Of a stretch of 64,000 nt of DNA, positions 9,501 through 16,781 are shown piece after piece. The position numbers were made by a program, and so were the translations under genes. This DNA comes from Cellvibrionaceae bacterium 1162T.S.0a.05. Lineage in GTDB: Bacteria; Pseudomonadota; Gammaproteobacteria; Pseudomonadales; Cellvibrionaceae. Location: NCBI GenBank assembly GCA_000964245.1, contig LANB01000001.1, positions 3,351,501-3,415,500 of the forward strand. The letters are read 5' to 3'. The notes beneath the pieces were generated by a model that saw nothing but the letters and a program-made list of their open reading frames with translations, searched no databases and was not told the DNA's origin. The number at the start of each line of letters is the position of its first letter. Positions within the stretch are counted from its first letter, which is position 1.

Positions 9501-10184
9501 GAAGTAATAGTAAAGGTAAGCCATGTTCGCCATATCCTGGTATTGGCTTTTCATCTTGTTGCTATTTATTTCAAAGGTGATGCTGTAATAAATGGCCTCT
9601 TCGCCGGTATTGCCGTTATCGGGTGTATCTTCTTTGGGCTCGGGCTTGCGGAACAGCGCAACATAGTACCGCCCTTCCTGAGTGATATAACTGAAGTCAA
9701 TTTGGTACATGTACTTACCTGTTGGGTTGGTAAATACTTTTTTTATCTGTTTTAAAGAGGGCGCTGTACCGCCATTGAGGTTTGATTTGGATCTTCCTGC
9801 AAAATTAGGCTGCAAATCGTTAACATCCCAACGCATTTGGAAAGGGCTTCGATAGCCTCTGGAAAAAACAATTTCTCCGGTGTCAGTGTTAATTACGCGC
9901 CAATCATAAAGATAACCATTTTCCCAATAGTTTCGATATTCTGTAGAGTCGATGGCTTCAGGTACGGGTCCGGTACCGGAATTACCAATTTCTTTTCCAA
10001 TGGGAACGTCCACCAGTAGCGTTGCGGTTTTCGTTGCGTTTGGGAAGTACCCTAGTTGATTAACTCTTATTGCATTTTTCTGGTCCGGATTCGGCGCCGC
10101 CACAAGTAAGGTGGATTTAAATATCACATAAAAAAGTGATAAAAAAGCCGTTATCCTAAATAGGATTAAAAATTTATTTATCAT
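6522..10184 (-). CDS. Secreted GH9 endoglucanase with two C-terminal CBM2-type modules
   Basis: This 1220-residue enzyme should be exported and cut beta-1,4-glucan. Order: signal peptide (about 1-32), an N-terminal Ig-like domain of the CelD_N type (NAIRVNQLGYFPNATKTATL onwards), and the GH9 catalytic domain (about 210-890). Asp292 and Asp295 in GWADAGDFGQY match the GH9 base/nucleophile motif; FVTGFG...HDR and GWLAGGPQNEW match the substrate region; Glu864 in SKENTINWNSG fits the general acid. Residues about 895-1025 are an unassigned beta-rich domain and a glycine-rich linker. Two CBM2-like modules follow (about 1028-1130 and 1138-1220), each opening with a W-x-G-G-Y-C motif. GGAG six bases before ATG 10184 supports that start over the ATG at 10196, which overlaps the GGAG. 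It stands alone with its own terminator. Confidence 0.92.
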   Translation of the reverse strand: MINKFLILFRITAFLSLFYVIFKSTLLVAAPNPDQKNAIRVNQLGYFPNATKTATLLVDVPIGKEIGNSGTGPVPEAIDSTEYRNYWENGYLYDWRVINTDTGEIVFSRGYRSPFQMRWDVNDLQPNFAGRSKSNLNGGTAPSLKQIKKVFTNPTGKYMYQIDFSYITQEGRYYVALFRKPEPKEDTPDNGNTGEEAIYYSITFEINSNKMKSQYQDMANMAYLYYYFHRLGSSPELAINGVDGNFLAAYGAADASYSREALHGNPVPCSIDNTVPDWCNGETLGGGMGWADAGDFGQYPVNHAFAAWQLLNSLEFAPAGSTIVSVDPVIPASMQVVDPTTQTRVPVLEEVILGSDYFKNLLPNDPNLLAPHKIHNSNWGDFSFHAWDTEKEKELSLDRVAIVPSTASTLAICRTGMHISRLLAKYGENDRALDWYNIAYSARKRAYAIQPYKYYASNYSENDIYDGGGPYSDDDISDDFYACDVESYISTYQFHSIYNIPLPESPFLPDLLNKIREDEHFGAFPVYGKYFDWKHVAATANFSLLTTEHGGVPANSEISPSLKSTAEIKLEMLEPYSGKISDGTTITAAPKLPTTVATYWSGGEAGELTWLRDWEWGSNALLVNDLQLLAYAAKFADPTNTVLSQRFAAASLHGMDYILGENAQNLSFVTGFGPYAEEDTHDRFAWNIHKGQDNVSGPPELFPDQVLDDIAYPRGWLAGGPQNEWTSCVVKEKGFVRPYEKGTPFWIIPGEPGFLSTDSVWQEGEQDQLEGIELDGNDGYHFGIKSTENDTSARDTLGVNLIMNMFLADEFKIAIEEYVYNPSGERLERNYSTYGSPPVTEYENFPAETYGGIGWSPEAWCSKENTINWNSGLVWMSSMASGYLAQQLESVVPGECSALPSNSCSADIPVEMFPSDSGIEDQSGSNIESAIAQVFLVEEEASGNIIYTLVPFSDDILDTSGELDLPDGTYVVRVTSIGCFAPDGSGLDYVQSDPINHPEEDLSFNLEMSCPQPGEGQNGEGGGEGNANVDFEVQIKDQWDGGYCKNIKVQNTDSAALNWFLTIEEPNEIYVGWNLNMEKVDDSTYLVTGAPSNNAWCSQANTADCAGNFQQLNAGETLDGVIGYCATSSDAPPPTPPISATTHVTNSWPGGYCAEVKVTNNGSSAVDSWRTEFTTPGWINQFWNVNFSQTGARIVISNVGWNGHLAPGQSTHSIGFCANL

Positions 10185-10899
10185 ATTTTTCTCCATAAAA
10201 ATAAAAAATTAGTTTAATGATTCTGTCTGTATTTATTTTGGAAAGAACCGTTGAGAAAAATATACGATCAATAAATATTTTAGTGTTAAGTGTTTTGTTT
10301 ATGTGAGGTAATCGACTAAATATGGATATTATTTTTTAAGTTATGTATTACAAATATTTTCTATCATGTTTTATCAAAAATGATCACAGTTAGATATATA
10401 ACTTTATTTTGTTACCCTGGTTTTATGGGGTAACTAATTGTTGTTATTTAGATAAACTCTGTAATTATTGGGTTTCTGTGTTTTAAATGTTTCCGATGTT
10501 TAATTGTGTCTTGAGCGGGTTGATTATTTAAAGTGGATTCTTTACTAAATAAAAATGTTATATTTTATTTAATTCGTTTTGGTTATAAGTTATGGTTTTC
10601 GTAAAAATATGGCATTTAGTTTCTTGCTTGGCTTTGCAGTGTGGTTTTCTTTGGGGTGTTTTCTCTGGAGTGTAGATGGGTAGGTTTCGATGTTAATATC
10701 AATTTAGATGGGATTCGGCAGGGCGATCAGAAAGGGTGCATTATGGGTGTAATTTGGTTAGTCTTTAATCGGGTACGGTACAGTCTATTCCGTCTTTTTC
10801 TTCGGCCATGATTAAAATGATTTTTTTAAATCAGGATAACTTTTTATATGTCGCCAGGTTTCAATGGGGCGAACGAATGCAGTTTCTTTGATTGATCGG
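10185..10899. other. AT-rich intergenic region upstream of the GH9 gene
   Basis: About 700 bases with no credible gene on either strand. It is much richer in A and T than the rest of the window, with many runs such as TTATTTTTTAAG. The GH9 promoter and regulatory sites must lie here, but I cannot single out a convincing -35/-10 pair among the AT-rich matches. The stretch nearest 10899 also holds the 3' end signals of the diguanylate cyclase gene; no clear terminator is visible. Confidence 0.6.
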
Positions 10900-11856
10900 T
10901 TACCCAGTCTGAATGTCTTGCTCGGGTGCCGCTTTAAGCCCCAGGCAAATGACTTTATTCCTTCCGGAATTTTTTGCAATGTAAAGCGCGCTATCGCTGC
11001 GCTTTAACAGCGATTCACCATCGTCTTTGCTTTCAAGCGTTGCGACACCAAGACTGATGGTTGCTGATAATTCCTGTTTGTCGACGGTCAGCGGGGTCAT
11101 CGCGACGTTTAAACGAATTCGTTCTGCAATTAACCTGGCTGCTTTGATATCTGTGTTGTTGAGTAAGACAACAAACTCTTCACCGCCGTAACGGAAAATC
11201 TGATCGGTATCGCGTAAGGCAGATTGAATGCAGTTAGCGCTGTGTTGCAGCAGCCGGTCGCCGGCACGATGGCCATATAAATCGTTGACTTGCTTAAAGT
11301 GGTCGATGTCGATAAACAATAGACACAAGGATTGCTTGTGTCTGTGCGCGAGTTTTATTTCACGCGTCAGTGCCATATCCATGGCTTTGCGATTGCCGAT
11401 TCCTGTAAGCCCATCTCGCAGTGAGGAGGCGAGGGCTTCGCGATAAAGTAAGGCATTGCGCAAAGGGTAAAACAGAATACTGACAAACATTTCGAGTGCG
11501 GCAAGTTCGCCTTCAAGAAAGTGTTTTTTACGGAAGAAGGTTAGCGTTCCAAGTGCAGCCCGTTGGCCCTTGATGTTGTATTGGGCGCGGTGGTTCGCTT
11601 TTTTCCCGATGTTGAATTGTTCGTTATCTTCCAGTTCAAATAGCAGGCCATCAAGTTTGATGGTACCGCGAATATTGTTGAAAAACATTTCCAGCGTGCT
11701 GTGCACATCGAGGGTACTTTGCAATTGATGCGTGAGCTTGAATTGCAAATCACTAAATTCATTTTCTGCGCGAAAGCCGTGTACAACCTGGGCGGAGCGT
11801 GCAGGTTTGGATATTCCTGGAGAGCTGGTCGATGTGCCGGGCATAGTATTTTCCAT
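10900..11856 (-). CDS. Diguanylate cyclase with GAF-like N-terminal domain
   Basis: The 318-residue cytoplasmic protein makes cyclic di-GMP from two GTP. The C-terminal GGDEF domain (about 145-305) has an intact GGEEF active site at 224-228, the preceding DGLTGIGNRKAMD, and DIDHFKQVND carrying the metal-binding Asp. RDTD at 215-218, five residues before GGEEF, is a complete inhibitory I-site, so product feedback is expected. Residues about 30-140 resemble a small GAF-like sensor domain (SDLQFKLTHQLQSTLDVHSTLEMFF...), without transmembrane segments. The signal is not known. It is transcribed divergently from fldB. No strong ribosome binding site precedes the first ATG; the ATG four codons later is possible. 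Confidence 0.93.
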   Translation of the reverse strand: MENTMPGTSTSSPGISKPARSAQVVHGFRAENEFSDLQFKLTHQLQSTLDVHSTLEMFFNNIRGTIKLDGLLFELEDNEQFNIGKKANHRAQYNIKGQRAALGTLTFFRKKHFLEGELAALEMFVSILFYPLRNALLYREALASSLRDGLTGIGNRKAMDMALTREIKLAHRHKQSLCLLFIDIDHFKQVNDLYGHRAGDRLLQHSANCIQSALRDTDQIFRYGGEEFVVLLNNTDIKAARLIAERIRLNVAMTPLTVDKQELSATISLGVATLESKDDGESLLKRSDSALYIAKNSGRNKVICLGLKAAPEQDIQTG

Positions 11857-12101
11857 TTGCTTGCTACTGCTGTTTTGCCAAGTAGTTCAAATTTTGTGCC
11901 ACGACGTAAAAATCCTTATAAATCAATCAGTTATATTTAATTGGTAAAAGTCTCTTTTTGCAATGTCGCTTTCTTGACGCTTGAAAGCGGAAACAAAACC
12001 GCCACGCGAGGCAAGGCCTTGCCGTTCCAGCGCATTGTTGATTGTGTTCAGGGGGCGAAGTTGCGAGAATGTCGCGCTTTGTAGGTAGCACCGAGGTCGC
12101 T

Positions 12102-12647
12102 GTGGCAGAAGTAGCATTGTTTTACGGGAGTGACGACGGCAATACGGAGAGTATTGCGCATCGCATTCGTGCGAGATTGGGTGAAGAGGTCGTTGACCTG
12201 TTTGATGTCGCCGATGTGACACAACTGGACTTTGAAAACTACGACAAGATCATTCTCGGCATTCCCACCTGGGATTTTGGCCAAATCCAGTCGGACTGGG
12301 AAGAGTTTTGGGATGATGTCTCCAGTGTCGATTTTAGTGGCAAAACCGTTGCGATGTTCGGCTTGGGAGATCAATTTGGCTACGGTGATTTCTTCCTTGA
12401 TGCGCTCGGCATGCTGCACGATGTGGTTAAGGCCGCAGGTGCACGCATGATTGGGTATTGGCCCACGGAAGGTTATGAATTTGATGCCTCAAAGGCCTGG
12501 CTTGAAGATAAGTCCCTCTTTGTTGGTCTTGGCCTCGATGAAGATCAGCAGCCTGAACTCACCGCTGAGCGTCTCAATCGTTGGTGTCAACAAATCCACG
12601 CTGAATTTCCTTTACAATCACCCTTGCAAGACATAGAAGACCAATAG
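12102..12647 (+). CDS. fldB: Flavodoxin FldB
   Basis: A long-chain flavodoxin, an FMN-binding electron carrier. It tracks E. coli FldB closely: ALFYGSDDGNTESIA (phosphate loop), ILGIPTWDFGQIQSDWEEFW (60s loop), FGLGDQFGYGDFFLDALGML (90s loop, with the long-chain insertion) and YWPTEGYEF. I chose GTG 12102 because the protein then opens with MAEVALFYGS, matching the family's length, and GAGGT precedes it by four bases. An ATG at 12069 would add 11 residues and cannot be excluded. dgkA follows after 28 bases. Confidence 0.9.
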   Translation: MAEVALFYGSDDGNTESIAHRIRARLGEEVVDLFDVADVTQLDFENYDKIILGIPTWDFGQIQSDWEEFWDDVSSVDFSGKTVAMFGLGDQFGYGDFFLDALGMLHDVVKAAGARMIGYWPTEGYEFDASKAWLEDKSLFVGLGLDEDQQPELTAERLNRWCQQIHAEFPLQSPLQDIEDQ

Positions 12648-12675
12648 GACGAGGTAGGGGAGAGGCTAAGGCACT

Positions 12676-13035
12676 ATGCTGAAACAGAACCGAGGTCCCG
12701 CACGCGCGATACGCGCGGCAGTGTATTCGTGGAAAGGATTAAAATCGGCATTTCGCTACGAAGAAGCGTTTCGGCAGGAATTGTTTCTCGCTTGCGTTGC
12801 AATTCCCTTGAGTTTCTTTTTGCCGGTCACTACGGGTGAACGTATTGCGATGATTGCAATGTGTTTTCTGGTGTTGATTGTGGAGTTGCTCAACAGTGGT
12901 ATTGAGGCGGTAGTCGATCGTGTTGGAATGGAAGAGCATGAATTGGCTGGGCGTGCCAAGGATATGGGCTCAGCGGCGGTCATGTTGACCATGATTTTAT
13001 GGGCCATCGTGTGGTCCGGAATTTTATTTTTTTAA
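12676..13035 (+). CDS. dgkA: Diacylglycerol kinase
   Basis: A small trimeric inner-membrane enzyme that phosphorylates diacylglycerol to phosphatidic acid, recycling diacylglycerol from envelope glycan synthesis. Length (119) and layout are normal: an amphipathic N-terminus (WKGLKSAFRYEEAFRQE), then three membrane helices. The active-site signature ELLNSGIEAVVDR and the following RAKDMGSAAVML are intact. It sits between fldB and a flavin reductase gene, probably co-transcribed with them. Confidence 0.95.
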   Translation: MLKQNRGPARAIRAAVYSWKGLKSAFRYEEAFRQELFLACVAIPLSFFLPVTTGERIAMIAMCFLVLIVELLNSGIEAVVDRVGMEEHELAGRAKDMGSAAVMLTMILWAIVWSGILFF

Positions 13036-13058
13036 TTTGTTTTTAAATAGAGAGAAGT

Positions 13059-13571
13059 GTGAACAACAATAATTCTATGGATCTGGCTCAGCAGATGCGT
13101 CAGGGAATGCGTCGTCTTGCCTCAGGGGTTAGTGTTATTACTGGCCGTAACAACGAGGGCCATCGGTCGGCGATGACTGCTTCCAGTGTGACCTCTGTTT
13201 CCGATGACCCGCCGTCTCTTCTTGTATGTGTCCATCAGGAATCTTATCTTGGCACCGCGATTAAGGAGACGGCTTCCTTTGCGGTGAATTTACTGAGCAG
13301 TGCCCAACAGGAAATTTCTGTGCGTTGCGCAACGCCGGATGAGGAACTGGATCGATTCGCGCTGGGTAATTGGGTGTTAAATGATAAGCATCAGCTCTAT
13401 GTTTTGGAGGATGCCCAGGCAGTATTTCTCTGTGAACTAAAACGCGAGATGGTTTACGGCACGCACTTTATATTTGTGGGTGATATTCTTTCGGTTCAGA
13501 TTGCGCAGCAGGAGGTGGATCCTTTGGTTTATCTGAATGGAAACTATGTGAAAGCGGCAAAGTCACAATAA
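13059..13571 (+). CDS. Flavin reductase-like FMN-binding protein
   Basis: The 170-residue protein belongs to the flavin reductase-like (HpaC/DIM6-type) split-barrel family: FMRR-like opening (MRRLASGVSVITG), SAMTASSVTSVSDDPPSLLVCV contacting FMN, and the SFAVNLLSS segment, ending in LVYLNGNYVKA. Such proteins reduce FMN or FAD with NAD(P)H, often for a partner monooxygenase; no such partner is adjacent, so its physiological partner is unknown. The GTG start at 13059 follows AGAGAAG closely; an ATG at 13077 is the alternative. Its last 104 bases overlap the 3' end of the convergent histidine kinase gene. Confidence 0.85.
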   Translation: MNNNNSMDLAQQMRQGMRRLASGVSVITGRNNEGHRSAMTASSVTSVSDDPPSLLVCVHQESYLGTAIKETASFAVNLLSSAQQEISVRCATPDEELDRFALGNWVLNDKHQLYVLEDAQAVFLCELKREMVYGTHFIFVGDILSVQIAQQEVDPLVYLNGNYVKAAKSQ

Positions 13572-14883
13572 AACGTGTCCCTTTACCCACCTCACTTTCA
13601 ACTTCTATTTCTCCGTCGTGATGTTCTCGCACAATAAAATAGCATACGCTTAAACCGAGGCCGGTTCCCTGACCGGTTTGTTTGGTGGTGAAAAAAGGCT
13701 CGAAGATGTGTTGGCGAACCTCTTCACTGATACCGGGGCCATTATCACTGACGACTATTTTCGCTGAGCTGGAATCGTGTGTGATGCTCAAGTTAACTTC
13801 CGGCTTGTTACTCTTGTCAAACTCATCGTTTTCAAAAGATTGCAGCGCATTTCGCAATAAATTAATAAGTAATTGTTGAATCTCGACCGGTGCGCACTCC
13901 ACTCCCGGTGTGCTGGCATCGAAGTCGCAGTGGATTTCCGGCACACCAATTTCACTGTATTCCGAAGGCTTGTAGGAGTTCAAGGTAAGTTCAATGGCGT
14001 ACTGGCTCAGTTCCAGTAAATCAGTTTCAATTTTTGTTACCGGGCTTGAGCGTGCAAAATTCAGCATATTGCTCACAATTTGCGACGCGCGTTCGCCAGC
14101 GATCTGGATGTTGTCGACAAAGGATAATATGTTTCTTTCGTATAGATAGCGATATACGGCATCCATATCAATGCCGAGTCGGTCGGCGACCTCGCGGTTG
14201 TTTTTAAGTGTCGGCGAGGTCCGGCGTTTGATATTTTGTGTATGATGAAGAATGCCCGCCAAAGGATTATTAATTTCATGAGCGAGACCTGCGGCCATTT
14301 CCCCGAGGCCTTGCATCTTATCGCTTTGAATTAAACGGTTTTCAATGTGAACACGGTGACTCACATCTGTTGCCATAATCACAACTTCTTCCACTTCATT
14401 GGAAATGCGCAGTGGGTAGACAACGAGGTCAGTGTAATTTGCTCTGGAGCCGTGGCCGCGTTTTATATTTTTACAATATTGAGGCTCGCCGCTTTTAAAG
14501 GTGCGCTGAATTAACTCCATGTTGACGGGGAGAGAAGGAAACGCGTTTTGTAAGGCCTTACCGAAGACTTCTTTTAAGGTTAAACCGCTGGCTTCTTCAG
14601 CAGATTTATTCCAGTGGGTGATAGCGCCTTCCGAGTCAACGCCAATTAATATTGAAGGCATGGAATCGATCAAGGCTTGCAGATAAGTTTGGGTTTCCTG
14701 CAGGGTGATTTCCGTTTCTTGATGCCGTTCTATTTCGCGGTAAAGTTGCTTTTTGGTTACGGCTAAATTACTGTCGTTACGCGATGTTTTTGGCTTGTGC
14801 TTTTTCCACCACAGCCATGCAAAACTGGCTGTTTGCAAAGTCAGCAGCGCCAGGGCAAAACAGAGTAGAAGTTCCATATTCAT
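13468..14883 (-). CDS. PAS-domain sensor histidine kinase, orphan
   Basis: A 471-residue membrane kinase. One N-terminal hydrophobic segment (residues about 3-25) precedes a PAS domain (about 63-175). The phosphoacceptor is His202 in GLAHEINNPL. The helical hairpin that follows carries an extra segment of about 45 residues (roughly 217-260, with RLGIDMDAVYRYLYERNI) before the second helix. The ATP-binding domain is complete: LLINLLRNALQSF, VSDNGPGIS, FEPFFTTK and GTGLGLSVC. No response regulator is adjacent. The last 34 codons, including a proline-rich tail, are encoded antisense to the flavin reductase gene. Confidence 0.9.
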   Translation of the reverse strand: MNMELLLCFALALLTLQTASFAWLWWKKHKPKTSRNDSNLAVTKKQLYREIERHQETEITLQETQTYLQALIDSMPSILIGVDSEGAITHWNKSAEEASGLTLKEVFGKALQNAFPSLPVNMELIQRTFKSGEPQYCKNIKRGHGSRANYTDLVVYPLRISNEVEEVVIMATDVSHRVHIENRLIQSDKMQGLGEMAAGLAHEINNPLAGILHHTQNIKRRTSPTLKNNREVADRLGIDMDAVYRYLYERNILSFVDNIQIAGERASQIVSNMLNFARSSPVTKIETDLLELSQYAIELTLNSYKPSEYSEIGVPEIHCDFDASTPGVECAPVEIQQLLINLLRNALQSFENDEFDKSNKPEVNLSITHDSSSAKIVVSDNGPGISEEVRQHIFEPFFTTKQTGQGTGLGLSVCYFIVREHHDGEIEVESEVGKGTRFIVTLPLSHSFHSDKPKDPPPAAQSEPKEYHPQI

Positions 14884-15414
14884 GCAGCGATTGTACTACC
14901 GCCTATAGTTGAGGGGTAGTAGAAGAAAGCGTGCTCGGAGACAGCCGAATATTCCTGTAAAGGTGTGGCTGCGAGTTGGCCATGCCTCGACATTGAGCGT
15001 GATTGCATAAAACCCAAGCGGCCTTATTAATCAGGGCTTATTAATCAGGGCTTATTAATCAGGGCTTATTAATCAGGATACTCAGAATCCAGGGATTGCA
15101 GGAATAACCCGGAGTCATAACCCGAAGACATAGCCTGTAGCAATAAAAAGGACCATTAATCAGAAATGCGCCGTCTGATAAGCCAAAAGCAGGCCTGGAT
15201 CACAGCAATTAAAAGGAAAATTAGCGATTTTGGTGAAAACAGACGATAGTTAACACGGTAAATTACGCAAGTAGCGTATATTTATGGGTGTAAACCGGCC
15301 CTAAAAACGAAGAAAAAGCTTAAAAAGCGAATACCTGGGCCGTGCAATGGGTGAAACCATCGTAAGAATGACGCCGTTGCACATCAGTTCTTGAGAGAAA
15401 GAGGCAACAAATAC
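14884..15414. other. Intergenic region with a short tandem array
   Basis: About 530 bases between the divergent kinase gene and the coiled-coil gene. It contains the 14-bp array at 15023-15078 and another ATTAATCAG about 80 bases further on. I see no convincing ORF, tRNA or strong promoter. Regulatory signals for both neighbours should lie here. Confidence 0.55.
15023..15078. repeat. 14-bp tandem repeat, four near-identical units
   Basis: Units of CTTATTAATCAGGG start at 15023, 15037, 15051 and 15065. The first three are identical; the last diverges in its final bases. The unit is unrelated in sequence to the 14-bp array at 1661-1758 but has the same period. No ORF uses it. Confidence 0.93.
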
Positions 15415-16773
15415 GTGATATTTGATTACGACGAGTTGGGTAGGGCCATCATCTTTTTTGATGGTGACGGCAAGATCTGCCGGGAGATGCACAGCTCGGA
15501 ATTCGAGGCGATTCTGGATGGCTATGTGCCGCTAAAGGAATGGCGCAACCGCGAGTTACGGGCAGTCTTTGTTGAGATGGATGCCGACTACCTGCTGCAT
15601 TCTGCGATTTTCTTTAGAGTGGGTTTTACTGAAAAGGGCGAGATCGACCCCAATTGGAATTTACCTTTGGATGCAATGACGCGAGCCGCTTCTGAAGGCC
15701 CCGATTTAGGCGCAGGACCGATCAAGCTGGCTTGCGCGAGTCAGTGCCCGATTATGCATTATCGGGATTACCTCTGGGATCCGGATTTGAATAAAAATCG
15801 CGGTCCCCTTGCTGCACTTAAAAAAACAATCAAAACCAATAAATTATCTATTCAGTTTCGCGACCCACCAGAAGATTTCAAACCCGAAAAGTCAGCACCA
15901 GAACCGCAAGTGAACTCTGCCGATATGGAGCGGCGTTTCGCGGAGTACACCGCCGAAATGCGTTCGCAGATGGCGCAGTTGATAAAAGAACACCGCATGC
16001 AGGACACCGCGTCGGCGAATGAAAATGCCGAAGGGATCAAGGCGCTGAAGGTTGAGCATGCCAACCAGATGGAAGCCTATCGATTGCGGCTGAAAGAAAA
16101 AGAAGAGGAATTAAAAGAAGCAGAAACGCGCAATCAGATGATGCAAATCACTATTGATGGTCAGGCGAAAAAAATAGAAGGTTTGCGCGAATATTTTGAA
16201 CATAAACTTGAGCAAAATGAAGGAAAGGAAGCCGAAGAGTTACAAATGCTCAAAGAGAATTATGAAGCGGAAATCGCTGCAAAAGTTGAAGCGGCAACAA
16301 CGGAATTGAAGCAGTTATTGCAAATGCGTGAGGTCGAGCTTTTGTATCGCAATGAGCGCGAAACCCAGCTCCACGAAGAAATTACGCGATTGCGCAACGA
16401 AGCCCAGGAGTTAACAGGCAACAGCGGTAATCAATTACTGGAAAAAATGTTGGCCAAGGGCATCAGTTTTGTGACTTATCAGCCGGGAGCGGGGCACATC
16501 ACTATTCCCGCGAGTGAAATCTCCCGTTTTATGGATAACCCCGTCGCCTATGCAGCGCAGACGTGTGGCGTAAACGAAGAACACTATACGGCCTGGCTTG
16601 AACATTATCAGGCGCCGGTATGCTCCGCGGATCTTGATGACGGTTCAAGCTGTGGGGAAAATATTGATCGCATCAGTTCTCCTGCCGATTTTCATATCGG
16701 TATTGGCGACCGCTGTGAAACGCATCGTGAATTGAAAGGGGCTCACCTTTCGGTTGTCTCTAATAAGCCTTAA
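15415..16773 (+). CDS. Coiled-coil protein of unknown function with Cys/His-rich C-terminus
   Basis: I do not recognise a characterised family. From GTG 15415 (AAAGAGG ten bases upstream) the protein is 452 residues; a TTG at 15391 would add eight but lacks a ribosome binding site. Residues 1 to about 140 look globular (VIFDYDELGRAIIFFDGDGK, then CASQCPIMHYRDYLWDP). About 160-345 is a long, highly charged predicted coiled coil. About 350-410 is a second globular segment (ISFVTYQPGAGHITIPASEI). The end carries Cys-x9-Cys-x20-Cys-x2-His, which could bind a metal. There is no signal peptide or membrane helix. It is followed eight bases later by the PLP enzyme gene. Similar proteins are sometimes labelled chromosome-partitioning proteins; I see no ParA ATPase motif to support that. 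Confidence 0.75.
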   Translation: MIFDYDELGRAIIFFDGDGKICREMHSSEFEAILDGYVPLKEWRNRELRAVFVEMDADYLLHSAIFFRVGFTEKGEIDPNWNLPLDAMTRAASEGPDLGAGPIKLACASQCPIMHYRDYLWDPDLNKNRGPLAALKKTIKTNKLSIQFRDPPEDFKPEKSAPEPQVNSADMERRFAEYTAEMRSQMAQLIKEHRMQDTASANENAEGIKALKVEHANQMEAYRLRLKEKEEELKEAETRNQMMQITIDGQAKKIEGLREYFEHKLEQNEGKEAEELQMLKENYEAEIAAKVEAATTELKQLLQMREVELLYRNERETQLHEEITRLRNEAQELTGNSGNQLLEKMLAKGISFVTYQPGAGHITIPASEISRFMDNPVAYAAQTCGVNEEHYTAWLEHYQAPVCSADLDDGSSCGENIDRISSPADFHIGIGDRCETHRELKGAHLSVVSNKP

Positions 16774-16781
16774 CACCCGCC

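Noticed and set aside
10381-10395. TGATCACAG as a CRP site for the GH9 gene
   Set aside because: Only one half-site matches; the other half is missing in both orientations.
15023-15078. Possible CRISPR array
   Set aside because: The units are 14 bp and directly adjacent with no spacers, and there are no cas genes in the window.
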